This document shows, one piece after another, positions 1 to 7,943 of a DNA stretch of 41,017 nucleotides. The translations under genes were made by a program, and so were the position numbers. Below the pieces are notes generated by a model that had not been told where the DNA came from, ran no database searches, and saw only the letters and a list, made by a program, of their open reading frames with translations. Numbering within the stretch: position 1 is the first letter of the stretch; each line of letters begins with the position of its first letter. This DNA comes from Burkholderiaceae bacterium (GTDB taxonomy: Bacteria; Pseudomonadota; Gammaproteobacteria; Burkholderiales; Burkholderiaceae_F). The stretch is from positions 1 to 41,017 of the forward strand of contig JAFTYR010000011.1 in the NCBI GenBank assembly GCA_017461315.1. The letters are read 5' to 3'.

Positions 1-364
<364 letters not shown>

Positions 365-652
365 ATGGCACTTACTCTTAATGATATTCGCCAAATTTCT
401 AATTTGGCACGTATAGATCTTTCAGACGAGAGCGCACAAAAACTTCTCGTTGAACTTAATGATATTCTTCGGATGGTTGAACGCATTCAATCCATCGACA
501 CCACCGGGGTCGAACCCATGCCTCATCCCTTTGGAGGTCAACAGAGATTACGTGAAGATGTTGTCTCTGAGGAAAATCATCGCGAAGAAAATATGAAAAA
601 TGCCCCCGATGAAATGGAGGGGCTTTTCCTTGTACCAAAAGTTATCGAATAA
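365..652 (+). CDS. gatC: Asp/Glu-tRNA(Asn/Gln) amidotransferase subunit C
   Basis: A 95-residue protein of the GatC family, starting MALTLNDIRQISNLARIDLS. GatC is the small belt-like subunit that wraps GatA and GatB in the GatCAB complex, which converts misacylated Glu-tRNA(Gln) and Asp-tRNA(Asn) to the amidated forms in the cytoplasm. The length and the conserved tail (FLVPKVIE) fit the family. It is first in a gatC-gatA-gatB operon with a 13-base gap to gatA. No clear Shine-Dalgarno is seen before the ATG. The family call is firm from sequence and context. Confidence 0.97.
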   Translation: MALTLNDIRQISNLARIDLSDESAQKLLVELNDILRMVERIQSIDTTGVEPMPHPFGGQQRLREDVVSEENHREENMKNAPDEMEGLFLVPKVIE

Positions 653-665
653 TTGACCTATTAAT

Positions 666-2120
666 ATGACAGATATAACTCGTTTGACCGTTGCAGAAAC
701 CCATCGTCTGCTCTCAGATAAAAAAGTATCTGCGGTCGAAGTTGCTCAGGCTTATCTCAATAAAATTCAAGGTTCAGATCTTAATGCTTATTTAAGCGTT
801 AATGCTGATGCCACACTAGAACAAGCTCGTCATGCAGACCAACTTATCGCCGAAGGGAAAGCTGGCACATTGACTGGGATTCCGATCGCTCACAAGGATA
901 TTTTTGTGACTCGCGAATGGCCTAGTACCGCTGCTAGTAAGATGCTTGAAGGCTACATGAGTCCTTTCGATGCTACCGTTGTTGAACAACTCAAATCCGC
1001 TGGAATGGTTTGTCTTGGTAAGACTAATTGCGATGAATTTGCGATGGGTTCGACCAATGCAAATAGTGCTTATGGAAAAACATTAAATCCTTGGAATAAG
1101 GATGTTGTTCCGGGTGGTTCTTCAGGTGGTTCCGCCTCTTGTGTCGCAGCTCGCCTTGCACCGGTTGCCACAGCTACTGATACGGGAGGTTCTATTCGTC
1201 AGCCAGCGGCTTTCTGCGGTGTAACCGGTATTAAACCAACATACGGCCGTCCAAGTCGTTGGGGTATGATTGCTTTCGCTTCCAGTTTAGATACCGCTGG
1301 TGTGATTGCTCAAACAGCAGAAGATTGTGCGCTCGTACTTTCTAAGATGATTGGCTTTGATCACCGTGACTCTACAAGCATTGAGCTCCCCTCAGAAGAT
1401 CTGACTGCATCATTGAATAATGGTGTTAATGGATTACGAATTGGAGTTCCTCGTGCATGGCTCGATAAAGTAAATCCAGAACTTAAGAAGTCTATCGAAG
1501 AAGCTTTGAACGAATACCAAAAACTGGGCGCAAAACTAGTCGATATCGAGCTACCTACTGCAGATTTAGGTGTACCGGTTTACTACATTATTGCTCCTGC
1601 AGAAGCCAGCTCTAACCTGAGCCGATTCGATGGTGTTCGCTATGGTCATCGTGCAGAGAAATACGATGACCTACTAGACATGATTAAACGTAGTCGAGAC
1701 GAGGGTTTTGGTGCTGAACCAAAGAGAAGAATTCTCATTGGTACTTACGTCCTTTCTCATGGATATTACGATGCTTATTACATCAAAGCTCAGCGCGTAC
1801 GTCGTTTGATCGCAGAAGAATTCGATCGTACATTTGCGAACCTCTGTGATGTTATTGCAACACCTGTTTCTACAGATGCGGCTTTTGGTTACGAAGACAA
1901 CAAAGACCCTCTTTCTTTGTATCTCAGCGACCTTTACACCGTTCCGGGTTCTCTCGCAGGCCTTCCTAGCATGAGCATTCCTTGTGGCATGAGCTCAAAA
2001 GGTCTTCCTTTCGGTCTGCAACTTATTGCTCCAAAATGCGCTGAGTCCCGTATTTTAAGTGTTGCCCACGCCTTCCAAAAAGAGACAGATTGGCACACAA
2101 AAGCTCCTATAGGTTACTAA
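666..2120 (+). CDS. gatA: Asp/Glu-tRNA(Asn/Gln) amidotransferase subunit A (amidase)
   Basis: A 484-residue amidase-signature protein. GatA hydrolyses glutamine and channels the ammonia to GatB. The Ser-cisSer-Lys triad is visible: Lys77 in IPIAHKDIF, Ser152 in the GGSSGGSA motif and Ser176 in DTGGSIR. These are the spacings known for GatA, whose Staphylococcus aureus counterparts are Lys79, Ser154 and Ser178. The gene is intact and full length, which makes the damage in the next gene more striking, since GatA alone cannot perform transamidation. It lies 13 bases after gatC and 18 bases before gatB. Confidence 0.98.
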   Translation: MTDITRLTVAETHRLLSDKKVSAVEVAQAYLNKIQGSDLNAYLSVNADATLEQARHADQLIAEGKAGTLTGIPIAHKDIFVTREWPSTAASKMLEGYMSPFDATVVEQLKSAGMVCLGKTNCDEFAMGSTNANSAYGKTLNPWNKDVVPGGSSGGSASCVAARLAPVATATDTGGSIRQPAAFCGVTGIKPTYGRPSRWGMIAFASSLDTAGVIAQTAEDCALVLSKMIGFDHRDSTSIELPSEDLTASLNNGVNGLRIGVPRAWLDKVNPELKKSIEEALNEYQKLGAKLVDIELPTADLGVPVYYIIAPAEASSNLSRFDGVRYGHRAEKYDDLLDMIKRSRDEGFGAEPKRRILIGTYVLSHGYYDAYYIKAQRVRRLIAEEFDRTFANLCDVIATPVSTDAAFGYEDNKDPLSLYLSDLYTVPGSLAGLPSMSIPCGMSSKGLPFGLQLIAPKCAESRILSVAHAFQKETDWHTKAPIGY

Positions 2121-2138
2121 AAGTTTGAGGATTATTTT

Positions 2139-2609
2139 ATGGAATGGGAAGTTGTTATCGGACTAGAAACTCACGTCCAACTTTCAACTGCTACTAAAAT
2201 CTTTTCTGGTGCTCCCCGTGCATTCGGTTCCGAACCTAATACACAAGCTTGTCCTATAGATTTAGCTTTACCTGGTTGTTTACCGGTTTTAAACAGAGAA
2301 GCAGTTGATAAGGCAATTCGTTTTGGTATCGCAGTTGATGCAAAGATTGCAAATCAATCTGTATTTGCCCGTAAAAATTACTTTTATCCGGATCTTCCAA
2401 AAGGCTATCAGATCAGCCAATTCGAACATCCTGTTGTTGTTGGAGGACATCTATCCTTCCCTGTGGAAGCCAGCGATGGAACCGTCTATACAAAAACAGT
2501 AAGACTTACTCGTGCCCATCTTGAAGAAGACGCCGGAAAGAGTATTCACGGAGTTATTCACGGAAAAACCGGAATTGACTTGAATCGCGCTGGTACTACT
2601 TTGATTTAA
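2139..2609 (+). CDS. gatB: GatB N-terminal fragment (156 residues)
   Basis: This is the open part before the first TAA. It has the GatB opening [20 protein letters not shown] with Glu10 and His12 of the phosphorylation site, the motif [16 protein letters not shown] and [11 protein letters not shown], and ends at [10 protein letters not shown]. It stops one residue before the catalytic Glu of LIEIV, so on its own it lacks one metal ligand and all of the helical and tail domains that bind tRNA. The start is supported by GAGG 8-12 bases upstream of the ATG. A functional stand-alone product is unlikely. Confidence 0.6.
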   Translation: MEWEVVIGLETHVQLSTATKIFSGAPRAFGSEPNTQACPIDLALPGCLPVLNREAVDKAIRFGIAVDAKIANQSVFARKNYFYPDLPKGYQISQFEHPVVVGGHLSFPVEASDGTVYTKTVRLTRAHLEEDAGKSIHGVIHGKTGIDLNRAGTTLI

Positions 2610-2708
2610 ATTGTTAAATAACCAGACATAAGAAGTTCAGAATAAGCAGTAGATTATGCCAAATCTATTCATGACTTAGTTGTTTGGATCGGCATTAGTG
2701 ATGGCGAT

Positions 2709-3584
2709 ATGCAAAAAGGGAACTTCAGATGTGATGCGAACATTTCGATTCGCCCGAAGGGCCAACAAGAATTCGGTACACGAACTGAAGTAAAAAATCT
2801 CAATAGTTTCCGCTTCCTGCAAGCTGCGATTGAGTACGAAGTCCAACGTCAAATTGAAGTGATTTCTGATGGACAAAAAGTCATACAAGCAACCATGCTT
2901 TATGATCCAGATCAGAATGAAACTCGTCAGATGCGTTCGAAAGAAGATTCTATGGATTATCGCTATTTCCCAGATCCCGATCTTCTCCCATTGAATATCT
3001 CTGACTGTTGGATTGAATCTGTTCGTCAGAACATGCCCGAGCTACCTCAAGCCATGCGTAGTCGATTAATCCAAGAATATGGCTTAAAAGACTCAGATGC
3101 TCATCAGTTAACTTCAGATCGAGAGTTAGCAACCTATTTTACAACGGTGGCTGATACGATTAAAGATCCTAAAATTGCATCAAATTGGATCCGTGGCGAG
3201 TTACTCGCTGCGCTCAATGAGGCAGAATTACACATCAGCCAAAGTCCTGTATCTGCGGAACAATTCGCTCAAATTTTGAAACGATTTATTGATGGTACCT
3301 TGAATCAGAAGGGAGCCAAAACCGTATTTACTGAAATTTGGAACCACGATGGAGACGATGTAGACCAAATTATTGAGGCTAAGGGGTTAAAACAAATTTC
3401 TGATACGGGGGCAATCGAGGCTGCTATCGATCAAGTTCTTCTTGAAAATCAGAAGATGGTAGATGAATATAAATCCGGTAAGGACAAAGCCTTCAACGCG
3501 TTGGTAGGTCGAGTTATGCGAGCTACTAAAGGAAAGGCAAATCCGGCTCAAGTAAATGAAATTCTGAAGCAAAAACTTGGATAA
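2709..3584 (+). CDS. gatB: GatB C-terminal fragment (291 residues)
   Basis: The same reading frame continues after the last internal stop. The first usable ATG is codon 191 of the intact gene (MQKGNFRCDANISIRPKG). The fragment holds the rest of the cradle domain (NLNSFRFL, DYRYFPDPDLLP), the helical domain and the YqeY-type tail (GKANPAQVNEILKQKLG) that contacts the tRNA elbow. No strong ribosome binding site precedes the ATG. Whether it is translated separately cannot be told from sequence. It ends about 35 bases before the first of two hairpins. Confidence 0.6.
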   Translation: MQKGNFRCDANISIRPKGQQEFGTRTEVKNLNSFRFLQAAIEYEVQRQIEVISDGQKVIQATMLYDPDQNETRQMRSKEDSMDYRYFPDPDLLPLNISDCWIESVRQNMPELPQAMRSRLIQEYGLKDSDAHQLTSDRELATYFTTVADTIKDPKIASNWIRGELLAALNEAELHISQSPVSAEQFAQILKRFIDGTLNQKGAKTVFTEIWNHDGDDVDQIIEAKGLKQISDTGAIEAAIDQVLLENQKMVDEYKSGKDKAFNALVGRVMRATKGKANPAQVNEILKQKLG

Positions 3585-3618
3585 TCATCCATTGATTGCA
3601 GATGAAGATCCTTTAAAG

Positions 3619-3652
3619 AAGCAGACCCCGTTCAATTGAATGGGGTTTGCTT
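3619..3652. terminator. Hairpin between gatB and pyrE
   Basis: AAGCAGACCCCGTTC pairs with GAATGGGGTTTGCTT (two G-T pairs) around an AATT loop. No long T run follows on the plus strand. Read on the minus strand it is followed by a short T-rich stretch, so it may serve pyrE. Confidence 0.6.
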
Positions 3653-3660
3653 AATAGTCA

Positions 3661-3696
3661 CAAGGTAAATAACATCCTTTATTTCCTTGTTTTTTT
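3661..3696 (+). terminator. Rho-independent terminator of gatCAB
   Basis: CAAGG-t-AAATAA pairs with TTATTT-CCTTG around CATCCT and is followed directly by seven T residues at 3690-3696. It ends next to the pyrE stop codon, so gatCAB transcription stops before entering antisense pyrE. Confidence 0.75.
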
Positions 3697-3697
3697 C

Positions 3698-4375
3698 TTA
3701 TCGAGACACTCCGTAGCGCTGACGATAGTCTTCAATAGCAGAGCTAAAGGCAGAAATCATTGGATCTTCTGCATTCTGTAAATACAAAAGAAGATCGCTC
3801 AAAGATGCAATCGCAATTACTGGCATTTTGTATTTATTTTGTACATCTTCTACTGCTGACACACGTTCAACGTTTTCGGCAGTACCTGCACATTCCATAC
3901 GATCTAACGCAATCAACACACCTGCAGGATTGGCACCGTTGGAGTGAATGATCTCAACGGATTCACGCACGGATGTTCCTGCAGAGATCACGTCATCAAT
4001 AATTACAACATCACCCTTTAATGGGGCTCCGACAACTGTTCCACCCTCGCCGTGATCTTTCTTTTCTTTACGGTTATAAGCAAAAGGAACATCACATCCT
4101 AACTCTGATAAACGAATTGCAACAGCTGCGGCTAAAGGGATTCCCTTGTAAGCCGGACCAAAAATCATGTCAAACTTAATGGCTCCACTCTCTTTGGCTT
4201 TGAGTAAAGTTCGTGCATAAAAATCTGCTAATTGCCCCAATGTGCTTCCTGTATAAAACAAGCCTGCATTGAAAAAATAAGGCGATAGTCTTCCTGCTTT
4301 TGTTTTAAACTCTCCGAATCGAAGAACATTGGTCTTAATTGAAAATTCGATAAACTGTTGTTCTAATGTTGACAT
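3698..4375 (-). CDS. pyrE: Orotate phosphoribosyltransferase
   Basis: PyrE joins orotate and PRPP to give OMP in pyrimidine synthesis. The type I phosphoribosyltransferase PRPP loop VVIIDDVISAGTS is seen, along with FGPAYKGIPLAAA, the flexible-loop KEKKDHGEGG, and the family opening FGEFKTKAGRLSPYFFNAG. I place the start at ATG 4375 (MSTLEQQFIEFS), which has a GGGA site about 6 bases upstream and gives 225 residues, the usual length. An in-frame ATG at 4441 would add 22 unconserved residues, has no ribosome site and would abut the start of the divergent exonuclease gene. PRPP is supplied by prs, also in this window. Confidence 0.96.
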   Translation of the reverse strand: MSTLEQQFIEFSIKTNVLRFGEFKTKAGRLSPYFFNAGLFYTGSTLGQLADFYARTLLKAKESGAIKFDMIFGPAYKGIPLAAAVAIRLSELGCDVPFAYNRKEKKDHGEGGTVVGAPLKGDVVIIDDVISAGTSVRESVEIIHSNGANPAGVLIALDRMECAGTAENVERVSAVEDVQNKYKMPVIAIASLSDLLLYLQNAEDPMISAFSSAIEDYRQRYGVSR

Positions 4376-4440
4376 ATCAATCCCTGTTGTCAGAATATTG
4401 GCATATTCTGTTATTGTAACTTTTTCAGTAGGTTTCTCCA
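4376..4440. promoter_or_regulatory. Divergent pyrE / exonuclease III promoter region
   Basis: This is the only space between two divergent genes. For pyrE, minus-strand TTACAA and TATTCT hexamers are spaced 16 bases apart. For the exonuclease gene, TTGTCA lies upstream of TTATTG. Both are weak and inferred from orientation. Confidence 0.3.
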
Positions 4441-5217
4441 TTGCTTCGCATCATTACAATTAATGCTAACGGTATCCGTAGTGCCACTCAGAAAGGGCTA
4501 TTTTCTTGGATTTCAAAGCAAAATGCAGATTTCATATGTATTCAAGAATTAAAAGCTCAGCAAAGGGATTTATCTGAAGAGCTCCAACAAATCCCCGGAT
4601 ACCATTACTTTGCCCACTACGCAGAGAAAAAAGGATATTCAGGATGTGCTATCTATTCACGTCACGTACCCATAAATATACAGCAAGGATTTGGAAGTAC
4701 AGAATTTGATCCTGAAGGAAGATTTGTTTCTTTAGAATTTCCAAACCTCGTGTTAGTGAGCACTTACTTTCCTTCTGGTAGCTCATCTGACGAACGACAA
4801 CAGGCTAAATTTCGCTTTCTTGATGAATTTTTAACCTTACAAAGTAAGTTAAAAAAAGGAAAAGAAATTATTCTTTGTGGTGATATCAATATTGCACACA
4901 AAGAAATAGATTTAAAAAATTGGAAAGGAAATCTTAAAAATTCAGGATTTCTTCCTGAAGAACGAAATTGGCTTACCCACTTATTTGATCACGAAGGTTG
5001 GGTTGATGTCTTTCGCTTGCTAAAAAAAGAAGGCGATTTATACACCTGGTGGAGTAATCGAGGACAAGCTCGAGCCAAAAATGTTGGATGGCGTATTGAT
5101 TACCATATTGCCACGCCACAAGTTGCTTCTTCAGCAAAAAGTGCCGATATCTATACACAGGAACGTTTTTCCGATCATGCACCTCTTACGATCGATTATG
5201 ACTGGAGTATTGAATAA
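4441..5217 (+). CDS. xth: Exodeoxyribonuclease III (AP endonuclease)
   Basis: A 258-residue exonuclease III-type endonuclease/exonuclease/phosphatase fold protein that cuts DNA at abasic sites in base-excision repair. Visible motifs in order: INANGIRS (Asn8), CIQELKAQ (metal ligand Glu36), STYFPSG, CGDINIAHKEID (Asp/Asn), WRIDYHI and the C-terminal FSDHAPL Asp-His pair. The start is TTG at 4441, because the encoded MLRIITINANGIRS matches the family N-terminus exactly and no ATG is available. An AGG lies 10 bases upstream. The next gene begins 4 bases after its stop, suggesting one transcript. Confidence 0.95.
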   Translation: MLRIITINANGIRSATQKGLFSWISKQNADFICIQELKAQQRDLSEELQQIPGYHYFAHYAEKKGYSGCAIYSRHVPINIQQGFGSTEFDPEGRFVSLEFPNLVLVSTYFPSGSSSDERQQAKFRFLDEFLTLQSKLKKGKEIILCGDINIAHKEIDLKNWKGNLKNSGFLPEERNWLTHLFDHEGWVDVFRLLKKEGDLYTWWSNRGQARAKNVGWRIDYHIATPQVASSAKSADIYTQERFSDHAPLTIDYDWSIE

Positions 5218-5221
5218 TCTT

Positions 5222-5917
5222 ATGAAAGCTGAGCAATTATTATTTTCACAAGGCTTTGGTACTCGATCGGAATGTCGAAATTTGATTTTTTCTGAGAAAC
5301 TTACATTTAATAATGAAGTAATTGAGTCTCCTGAGACTGAAATTTCTATTGAAAATGGACAAGAATTTACGGTCAATGGAGAAGTCTGGCCTTACTACGA
5401 GAAAGCTATCCTCGTAATGAATAAGCCGATTCATTACGAGTGTTCAACCAAACCGCAAAGTCACCCAAGTGTGAATTCTCTTTTACCCTCTCCTTTACGA
5501 ACCAGAGGACTTCAACCTGTTGGTCGGCTCGATGAAGATACAACAGGATTATTACTCTTTACGGATAATGGGCAACTAAATCACTATTTAACTCACCCGA
5601 AAAGAAAAGTACAAAAAGTTTATAAAGTTGGACTGAAATATCCTGCCACTCCAACTTTTATTGAAAAACTTTTAAAAGGTGTCGTCCTTAAGGATTCCCC
5701 GGATGTGATTCGCGCAGATCGTTGCGACTTAGTCGATAGTTTGACCATTCATTTAGCTGTATCGCAAGGAAAGTACCACCAGGTGAAGCGTATGATCGCT
5801 GCGGCCTCCAATCGTGTCGTGTCCCTTCACCGCATTCAATTTGGAAAACTATCTCTTCCCTTGCAACTTGAATCGGGTAAATGGCTGTGGGTAACGAATG
5901 CTTCGGAGATTCTCTAA
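5222..5917 (+). CDS. rsuA: 16S rRNA pseudouridine synthase, RsuA/RluB/RluE/RluF family
   Basis: 231 residues: an S4-like RNA-binding N-terminus (about 1-55) and a pseudouridine synthase domain with the catalytic-Asp motif GRLDEDTTGLLLFTDNG, plus KVYKVGL and GKYHQVKRM. The RsuA type isomerises a single uridine in rRNA (U516 of 16S in E. coli). The best start is ATG 5222 (MKAEQLLFSQGFGTR). The frame is open further upstream, but that would overlap the exonuclease gene by more than 130 bases and add unrelated residues. The specific rRNA target cannot be read from sequence; RsuA is favoured by length and general similarity. Confidence 0.85.
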   Translation: MKAEQLLFSQGFGTRSECRNLIFSEKLTFNNEVIESPETEISIENGQEFTVNGEVWPYYEKAILVMNKPIHYECSTKPQSHPSVNSLLPSPLRTRGLQPVGRLDEDTTGLLLFTDNGQLNHYLTHPKRKVQKVYKVGLKYPATPTFIEKLLKGVVLKDSPDVIRADRCDLVDSLTIHLAVSQGKYHQVKRMIAAASNRVVSLHRIQFGKLSLPLQLESGKWLWVTNASEIL

Positions 5918-5918
5918 C

Positions 5919-7247
5919 ATGCGACTCTATGCTATTGGAACTTCATATCTCAGATCTCTTTCTGTTTACAGAAATCCCATGTGTATTCGTATGTTTTTTC
6001 TGGGATTTTCCTCTGGCCTACCGTTACTTTTAATACTTGGAACACTTAGTTTTTGGCTCAGAGAAGCGGGTATTGATTTAAAAACCATTGGTTTTATGTC
6101 CTGGATTGGACTGATCTATGGTTGTAAGTGGCTGTGGGCTCCACTGGTTGACTCCTTAAAGATTCCCTTTTTATCGAATCGAATAGGGCAAAGAAAAGCT
6201 TGGTTATTGATTTCTCAATTAACCGTCATGATTGGATTATTGGGACTTTCTATGGGAGATCCCCGAAACGGTTTATATTGCATTGCTGTTTTTGCATTAA
6301 TCACCGCCTTCGCTTCAGCAACTCAAGACATTGCTCTCGATGCCTATCGTATTGAAAGCGCCGACTCGTCTTTACAAGGAGCCTTAGCTGCGACCTATCA
6401 AACCGGATACCGATTAGCCATGATTTGGTCGGGTGCCGGTGCCTTTGCCCTCGCATCTTTTTACGGAGGAGATAACAATCAATACTCTCAGACCTCTTGG
6501 TCTTTTGCCTACATTGTTATGGCTCTATCTATGGTTGTTGGTCTATTGACTACAATATTTTCTCCCAACCCAATAAAAAAAGAAGTCGCTATACAAACGA
6601 CTTCAAAAGGAAAACGAATCCAAAGGTTCAAAAATTGGATACAAAGAACTTGCATCCAACCCTTTACTGACTTTTTCTATCGGTATCGCTGGCAGGCTAT
6701 TATCATTTTGCTATTTATCGCCACCTATAGAATCAGCGATATCGTAATGGGGGTTATGAGTAATCCTTTTTACCAAGACCTAGGCTTTTCCAAACAAGAA
6801 ATCGCTACTATTTCAAAAATATTCGGACTCTTTATGACGTTATTAGGGGCCTTTGCTGGTGGAATTCTAGTTATACGGATTGGTTTATACAAGGCGCTTC
6901 TTTTAGGAGGAATCCTTTCTGCTGTATCCAACTTGCTATTTGCAACTCTAGCTTCTATTGGACACAGCATCCCATTTCTGATTTTTACGATTTCAGCAGA
7001 CAATTTATCGAGTGGTATTGCGAGCGCATCCTTTATTGCGTACCTTTCCAGCCTCACCAATACAAACTACTCAGCAACCCAATACGCTCTGCTTTCCTCC
7101 ATCATGCTCGTATTACCTAAATTCACCGCAGGATTCTCAGGAATACTCGTTGAAACTGTTGGCTACGAAGAATTCTTCATCCTAACAGCGATACTCGGTA
7201 TTCCATCCCTAGTAACCATTTTGTGTTTGATGCGACTTAAGGTATAA
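5919..7247 (+). CDS. ampG: AmpG-like major facilitator permease
   Basis: A 442-residue hydrophobic protein with roughly 12 membrane segments. The N-terminal FLGFSSGLPLLLILGTLSFWLREAGID and the C-terminal FIAYLSSLTNTNYSATQYALLSS are hallmarks of AmpG, the inner-membrane importer of GlcNAc-anhydro-muropeptides for cell-wall recycling. The start at ATG 5919 has GGAG 10 bases upstream. An earlier in-frame ATG (5898) lies inside the preceding gene and lacks a site. E. coli AmpG is longer, so substrate identity is inferred. The gene nearly abuts convergent yecA with only 12 bases between stops and no terminator seen. Confidence 0.85.
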   Translation: MRLYAIGTSYLRSLSVYRNPMCIRMFFLGFSSGLPLLLILGTLSFWLREAGIDLKTIGFMSWIGLIYGCKWLWAPLVDSLKIPFLSNRIGQRKAWLLISQLTVMIGLLGLSMGDPRNGLYCIAVFALITAFASATQDIALDAYRIESADSSLQGALAATYQTGYRLAMIWSGAGAFALASFYGGDNNQYSQTSWSFAYIVMALSMVVGLLTTIFSPNPIKKEVAIQTTSKGKRIQRFKNWIQRTCIQPFTDFFYRYRWQAIIILLFIATYRISDIVMGVMSNPFYQDLGFSKQEIATISKIFGLFMTLLGAFAGGILVIRIGLYKALLLGGILSAVSNLLFATLASIGHSIPFLIFTISADNLSSGIASASFIAYLSSLTNTNYSATQYALLSSIMLVLPKFTAGFSGILVETVGYEEFFILTAILGIPSLVTILCLMRLKV

Positions 7248-7259
7248 CGAACCTTTGAG

Positions 7260-7943
7260 TTAATGCGCTTTATTCTTATCGGATTTCGATCCTACTTCGG
7301 TCGCTTCGTCGAGCTCTGGAATAGGGTAGCCGTGAACTTCATAAGCAATTTCTGCAATACATGAGGAAAGATCAGAAAGGGCTTCAGGAAGATTTGCAAA
7401 AGGCACGTCTTGATCTAATTCACTTTTTACTTCAGCAAAATCACCTAAAGCATCCTTAGGTAAGTGTCGCATAATCCCCATCAATGAAGAAATAATTTGA
7501 GGATTCGTACTATTTAATAGTTCTGGCCACTGTTGCGAAGCCTCTAGGAATCCCATAGCAAAAGGCTCTAAAGCAGCGATCGCAAGAGCACCCCCGATAG
7601 GCTTACCATTTTCATCTTCCAACTCAAAAAAAGCTGGATCGAGAAGTTCTGAATTTCTCAAAACTTCACCAATTTCGGTATATCGTTTTTTTAAGAGTTG
7701 AACCAAACGCCTATCAGCTTCTGCGTTTCCTGTTGTTGATTTAGCTCCAACGGTCGAAAAAACCATACCAATCCAATCACACATTCTCGGTTCTTTCTTC
7801 AGCAGATGAATTGCTGTCATAAAACCATCTGCTTCACAAACATCCATAGGTGCATTTTTTTCATCAATACCGGCTAGGAGTTCATCAATTTCAACAAATT
7901 CTTCTGGTGACAATTGAGTTCTTTGTGCTTGAGAATTATTCAT
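7260..7943 (-). CDS. UPF0149 / YecA family protein
   Basis: A 227-residue acidic protein with the UPF0149 pattern: an N-terminal LDELL-like helix, CEADGFMTAIHLLKKEP, a central ALAIAALEPFAMGFLEA and a C-terminal helix ending IAYEVHGYPIPE. The family (YgfB/YecA) has no established enzyme activity, and the C-terminal SEC-C zinc motif of longer YecA members is absent here. It is the last gene of the EIIA-HPr-EI transcript and overlaps the end of ptsI by 8 bases, so it is probably translationally coupled. Function unknown. Confidence 0.8.
   Translation of the reverse strand: MNNSQAQRTQLSPEEFVEIDELLAGIDEKNAPMDVCEADGFMTAIHLLKKEPRMCDWIGMVFSTVGAKSTTGNAEADRRLVQLLKKRYTEIGEVLRNSELLDPAFFELEDENGKPIGGALAIAALEPFAMGFLEASQQWPELLNSTNPQIISSLMGIMRHLPKDALGDFAEVKSELDQDVPFANLPEALSDLSSCIAEIAYEVHGYPIPELDEATEVGSKSDKNKAH

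Larger units (their letters stand above)
2139..3584 (+). pseudogene. gatB: gatB interrupted by three in-frame TAA codons
   Basis: Read in one frame from ATG 2139 to TAA 3582-3584, this is a GatB of 481 codons, the normal family length, with no indel. Three codons inside it are TAA: codon 157 (2607-2609), 161 (2619-2621) and 169 (2643-2645). Family alignment from memory puts Glu at all three places (motif LIEIVSEPD...SPEEA), so each needs only G to T at the first codon position. Neighbouring codons are also off: Thr for the Pro of GTPL, and Lys for the Ser of IVSEPD. Codon 157 corresponds to the magnesium-ligand Glu150 of the S. aureus kinase site. The remaining roughly 290 codons look fully conserved, including the C-terminal YqeY-like tail. 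It may be a very recent pseudogene, a base-calling or assembly error, or a read-through gene. Confidence 0.75.

Noticed and set aside
2607..2645. A genetic code in which UAA encodes glutamate
   Set aside because: Nearly every intact gene in the window ends in TAA at the expected length, so general reassignment is excluded; only site-specific read-through would remain possible.
2596..2709. A frameshift or small insertion splitting gatB
   Set aside because: Both halves are in the same frame and the codon count between conserved motifs equals the family's; only substitutions are seen.
4376..4441. A longer PyrE starting at ATG 4441
   Set aside because: It adds unconserved residues, lacks a ribosome site and consumes the whole divergent promoter region.
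5081..5221. A longer pseudouridine synthase beginning inside the exonuclease gene
   Set aside because: The extra N-terminus is the exonuclease sequence in another frame; ATG 5222 matches the family start.
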